8,091 bases of DNA, from positions 1 through 8,091 of the forward strand of contig CANDLP010000095.1 in NCBI GenBank assembly GCA_947385505.1, written 5' to 3'. The position numbers and the translations under genes were made by a program. Below the pieces are notes generated by a model that worked only from the letters and a program-made list of their open reading frames with translations, was not told where the DNA came from and ran no database searches. This document shows positions 6,440 through 8,091 of this stretch, piece by piece (position 1 is the stretch's first letter; each line of letters starts with the position of its first letter). This stretch comes from an uncultured Clostridia bacterium. Lineage in GTDB: Bacteria > Bacillota > Clostridia > Oscillospirales > Ruminococcaceae.

Positions 6440-6614
6440 TATAGCAATCCAATTAAAAAATAAACATTTAATTATAAAAAGCCTATTATTAAATTATTAC
6501 GTTTTGGTATTCGGGGCTTTGCCCCGGACCCCACTTCCTTTTTGGTGTCCAAAAAGGAAGCGAAAAAGACAGGTGCGGCTTCGCCGCTATTTATTCTTTT
6601 TTTGGATTGCTATA
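6440..6614. mobile_element. MITE-like element with TA-flanked terminal inverted repeats
   Basis: TATAGCAATCCAA (6440-6452) and TTGGATTGCTATA (6602-6614) are perfect 13-base inverted ends; pairing extends inward to 25 positions with three mismatches (6440-6464 with 6590-6614). Taking the outermost TA on each side as target duplication leaves a 171-base element (6442-6612) with no coding capacity. TA duplication is characteristic of IS630/Tc1-mariner-mobilised elements, so that class is inferred. The core is more G/C-rich than the flanks and contains three hairpins: CGGGGC-TTT-GCCCCG (6512-6526), a perfect 12-pair stem with loop TGT (6534-6560), and GCGGC-TTC-GCCGC (6575-6587). It separates the hydrolase genes from the binding-protein gene. 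Confidence 0.75.
6575..6603 (+). terminator. Terminator-like hairpin inside the MITE
   Basis: GCGGC (6575-6579), loop TTC, GCCGC (6583-6587), followed by a T-rich tract (6588-6603) that ends in a run of seven T. The all-G/C stem plus U-tract fits a rho-independent terminator for the two GH43 genes, supplied by the inserted element. The stem is short (five pairs) and the first half of the tract is interrupted by A and C, so read-through is possible. Confidence 0.45.
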
Positions 6615-6721
6615 GTACAATTTCGCTAAATGCGTGACGATATTAAGGAAAAACACAGGAATACTAAAGTATTTCGAGCATTTTTAACGCAGAAAGTGCC
6701 CGCAGTTAGTAGAAATTGTGC
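6615..6721. repeat. Long imperfect palindrome upstream of the sugar-binding-protein gene
   Basis: The left arm (6615-6638) and the reverse complement of the right arm (6696-6721) share ACAATTTC, CTAA, TGCG and a final AC in the same order: 20 matching positions with four mismatches and two single-base gaps. The centre contains the near-perfect palindrome AATACT-AA-AGTATT (6660-6673). It starts directly beside the MITE. It could be a second small mobile element, a leader RNA structure, or a pair of regulator sites. Positions 6722-6770 are A/T-rich with no convincing promoter. Confidence 0.45.
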
Positions 6722-6770
6722 AAATTACAACTTTTCATATGCCCATAATATTACACCAAAAATAAAATTA

Positions 6771-6778
6771 AAAGGAGA
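6771..6778 (+). promoter_or_regulatory. Ribosome binding site of the sugar-binding lipoprotein
   Basis: AAAGGAGA ends eight bases before the ATG at 6787, a strong site that fixes this start. Confidence 0.8.
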
Positions 6779-6786
6779 ACTTTGAT

Positions 6787-8091
6787 ATGAAAACCATGAA
6801 CAAAGTAATTTCAATCTTGATGTGTCTTTCCATGACGCTGCTTAGCGCTTGTTCAAGCGATGACAACAACCCCGGATCCGCTCAAACTTCTGTAACTACC
6901 ACCGAAAATCTTGACAATGAAGTGGATTACAGCGGAATGGCCGAAGGGGTTGACGAAATCGACGAATCCAACATTGTGGGAGCCGGACCTAAGTTTGATC
7001 CCAGCAAAACCGCCGGACACGTAAAGGCACTATGTTATCACGATTTGGATTCAGCCGAGATGCATGAAATGTTGGCGCAGAAGTTCGGAGGTACCCTTGA
7101 GACGGAGCTTACACCCGCGGGCGACGCTTATTACGACAAAATAGGAACGCTTGTATCTACCGGCAACTCTCCCGACATTGTAAGATTTGACTGGATCACC
7201 TATCCCAATTTAATGGCAAAGAATATGTACACACCTCTTGATGATTGGATCGACATAGACTCGGATCTGTGGGTGGATATGAAGGAAGTTATAAATAATT
7301 ACAGCTTTGGCGGAAAGCACTATTATTATCCCCACTGTGTTGAACCCAACTTTGTTATTATTTATAATCAGGCCAATATTGAAAGCGCAGGTCTTGCCGA
7401 TCCCGTGGAGCTGTATAAAAACAACAACTGGACATGGGATACTTTTAAAGAGCTGATAAGTAAATGGGCCAATATGGACGAAAATCATATCGGATTTACC
7501 GGCGGCGGCTGGACAAGTATGATGTTTGCAAACACCGCAGGCGTAAAGTTCCTTGATATAACGGACAATGATATTATCAATAACTTCAGGCACCCCGATG
7601 TTGAACGTACCATGACGTTTTTGTCCGAAATGAAGAAAAACAATCTTATCGGTGACGGTTACGTGAATCCCGGTGAAGCGTTTGTTGACGGAAATCTTTT
7701 GTTCCTTGCCATGGGCATGTGGGGTTACACAGGCGCACAGGAAACCTTCTTTAATATGGGTATTATGGAAGATAACCATATGGTGGAGCTTCCTTTCCCC
7801 AGAGATCCTCAAGCGGATAAGTACTATCAGTGCGGAACCTCCTTCGGATATTTGGTTCCTGCCGGCGCTCCCAATATACAAGGCGGCGTTTCGTGGATAT
7901 TGTGCCACAGAATGTACGAAACCGATCCGGAAGTAAAAGCTGCCAACTATGCCAGAGATATAGATACCACTCCTGTTTATTATGACAAATGTCCCGGCTG
8001 CAAATACGATTTTCCCGGAAATGACAACAACGATTTGAATATCTGTCCGGAATGCAATACGGCAAGAAAAGCCAAGTATAAAGCGACATGG
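6787..8091 (+). CDS. ABC transporter extracellular solute-binding lipoprotein (family 1), 3' partial
   Basis: Predicted membrane-anchored receptor delivering sugars to an ABC importer. The frame is open for 435 codons to the window end with no stop. Signal peptide MKTMNKVISILMCLSMTLLSAC has lipobox LSAC with Cys22, followed by a low-complexity Ser/Thr/Asp/Asn/Glu-rich linker to about residue 75. From about 79 the fold matches family 1 sugar-binding proteins: EMHEMLAQKFGG, TGNSPDIVRFD with YPNLMAKNMYTPLDDWI, VIIYNQANIESAG, NNWTWDTFKELI, and the LFLAMGMWGYTG strand. Context suggests xylo- or arabino-oligosaccharide binding, though no ligand residue proves it. Odd feature: Cys402-x2-Cys405 and Cys420-x2-Cys423 form two zinc-knuckle-like pairs after the normal domain-closing region (about 355-395). 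The permease genes expected downstream lie outside the window. Confidence 0.92.
   Translation, partial: MKTMNKVISILMCLSMTLLSACSSDDNNPGSAQTSVTTTENLDNEVDYSGMAEGVDEIDESNIVGAGPKFDPSKTAGHVKALCYHDLDSAEMHEMLAQKFGGTLETELTPAGDAYYDKIGTLVSTGNSPDIVRFDWITYPNLMAKNMYTPLDDWIDIDSDLWVDMKEVINNYSFGGKHYYYPHCVEPNFVIIYNQANIESAGLADPVELYKNNNWTWDTFKELISKWANMDENHIGFTGGGWTSMMFANTAGVKFLDITDNDIINNFRHPDVERTMTFLSEMKKNNLIGDGYVNPGEAFVDGNLLFLAMGMWGYTGAQETFFNMGIMEDNHMVELPFPRDPQADKYYQCGTSFGYLVPAGAPNIQGGVSWILCHRMYETDPEVKAANYARDIDTTPVYYDKCPGCKYDFPGNDNNDLNICPECNTARKAKYKATW
7990..8055 (+). other. Four-cysteine (CPGC / CPEC) knuckle insertion in the binding protein
   Basis: The encoded segment holds CPGC (residues 402-405) and CPEC (420-423), separated by 14 residues rich in Asp and Asn, and then a basic ARKAKYK stretch. 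Paired CPxC knuckles usually bind zinc or, in rubredoxin-like folds, iron. Standard family 1 binding proteins have no such unit. Metal binding is inference from the spacing alone. Confidence 0.6.

Noticed and set aside
6534..6560. Perfect 12-pair hairpin as the transcription terminator
   Set aside because: Neither strand has a T-run after the stem. It is better read as internal structure of the MITE-like element.
6716..6751. TTGTGC / CATAAT or TTACAA / TAATAT as promoter of the binding-protein gene
   Set aside because: Spacings are 22 and 15 bases with poor -35 matches; not convincing enough to list.
47..8091. CRISPR array, tRNA or rRNA genes, toxin-antitoxin or phage defence genes
   Set aside because: No regularly spaced direct repeats, no tRNA or rRNA sequence features, and no matching protein motifs were seen on either strand.

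Overview
The window reads as a fibre-degrading anaerobe of the Bacillota, most likely a gut or rumen Clostridia member (Ruminococcus-like). The basis is A/T-rich spacers with consensus sigma-A promoters, AAAGGAGG ribosome binding sites, lipoprotein signal peptides, and the pairing of GH43 enzymes with an ABC sugar-binding lipoprotein. The genus cannot be fixed from sequence alone. The first 46 bases are not biological: they are an Illumina TruSeq index adapter left on the contig end.

Layout. 1-46: adapter. 47-574: no intact gene. This stretch holds a decayed C-terminal remnant of an IS256/mutator-type transposase on the minus strand (152-385), split by a roughly 60-base palindromic insert. 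It also holds three further strong inverted repeats (382-420, 430-485, 534-573). 575-2737 (minus): a 720-residue regulator with a LacI-type sugar-sensing domain, a degenerate GGDEF domain and a C-terminal AraC helix-turn-helix. 2738-2944: a compact divergent control region with a consensus promoter on each strand and an ACACAAAA direct repeat between them. 2945-4573 (plus): GH43 lipoprotein resembling arabinoxylan arabinofuranohydrolases, with a CBM6-like C-terminus. 4656-6419 (plus): a second GH43 lipoprotein of the beta-xylosidase / arabinofuranosidase type with a C-terminal beta-sandwich. 6420-6786: no gene; a 171-base MITE-like element with TA-flanked inverted ends, a terminator-like hairpin, and a second 107-base imperfect palindrome. 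6787-8091 (plus): extracellular sugar-binding lipoprotein, cut by the window end, carrying an unexpected four-cysteine zinc-knuckle-like insertion.

How it fits together (inference). The two GH43 lipoproteins would sit on the outer face of the membrane and trim arabinose and xylose from arabinoxylan fragments. The binding lipoprotein would capture the products for an ABC importer whose permeases should lie just beyond the right end. The divergently transcribed regulator would sense an intracellular sugar and control the hydrolase promoter. The most unusual points are the three-part regulator, the cysteine knuckles in the binding protein, and two small palindromic elements at opposite ends of the window with nearly the same terminal sequence (TATA[G/C]CAATCC).
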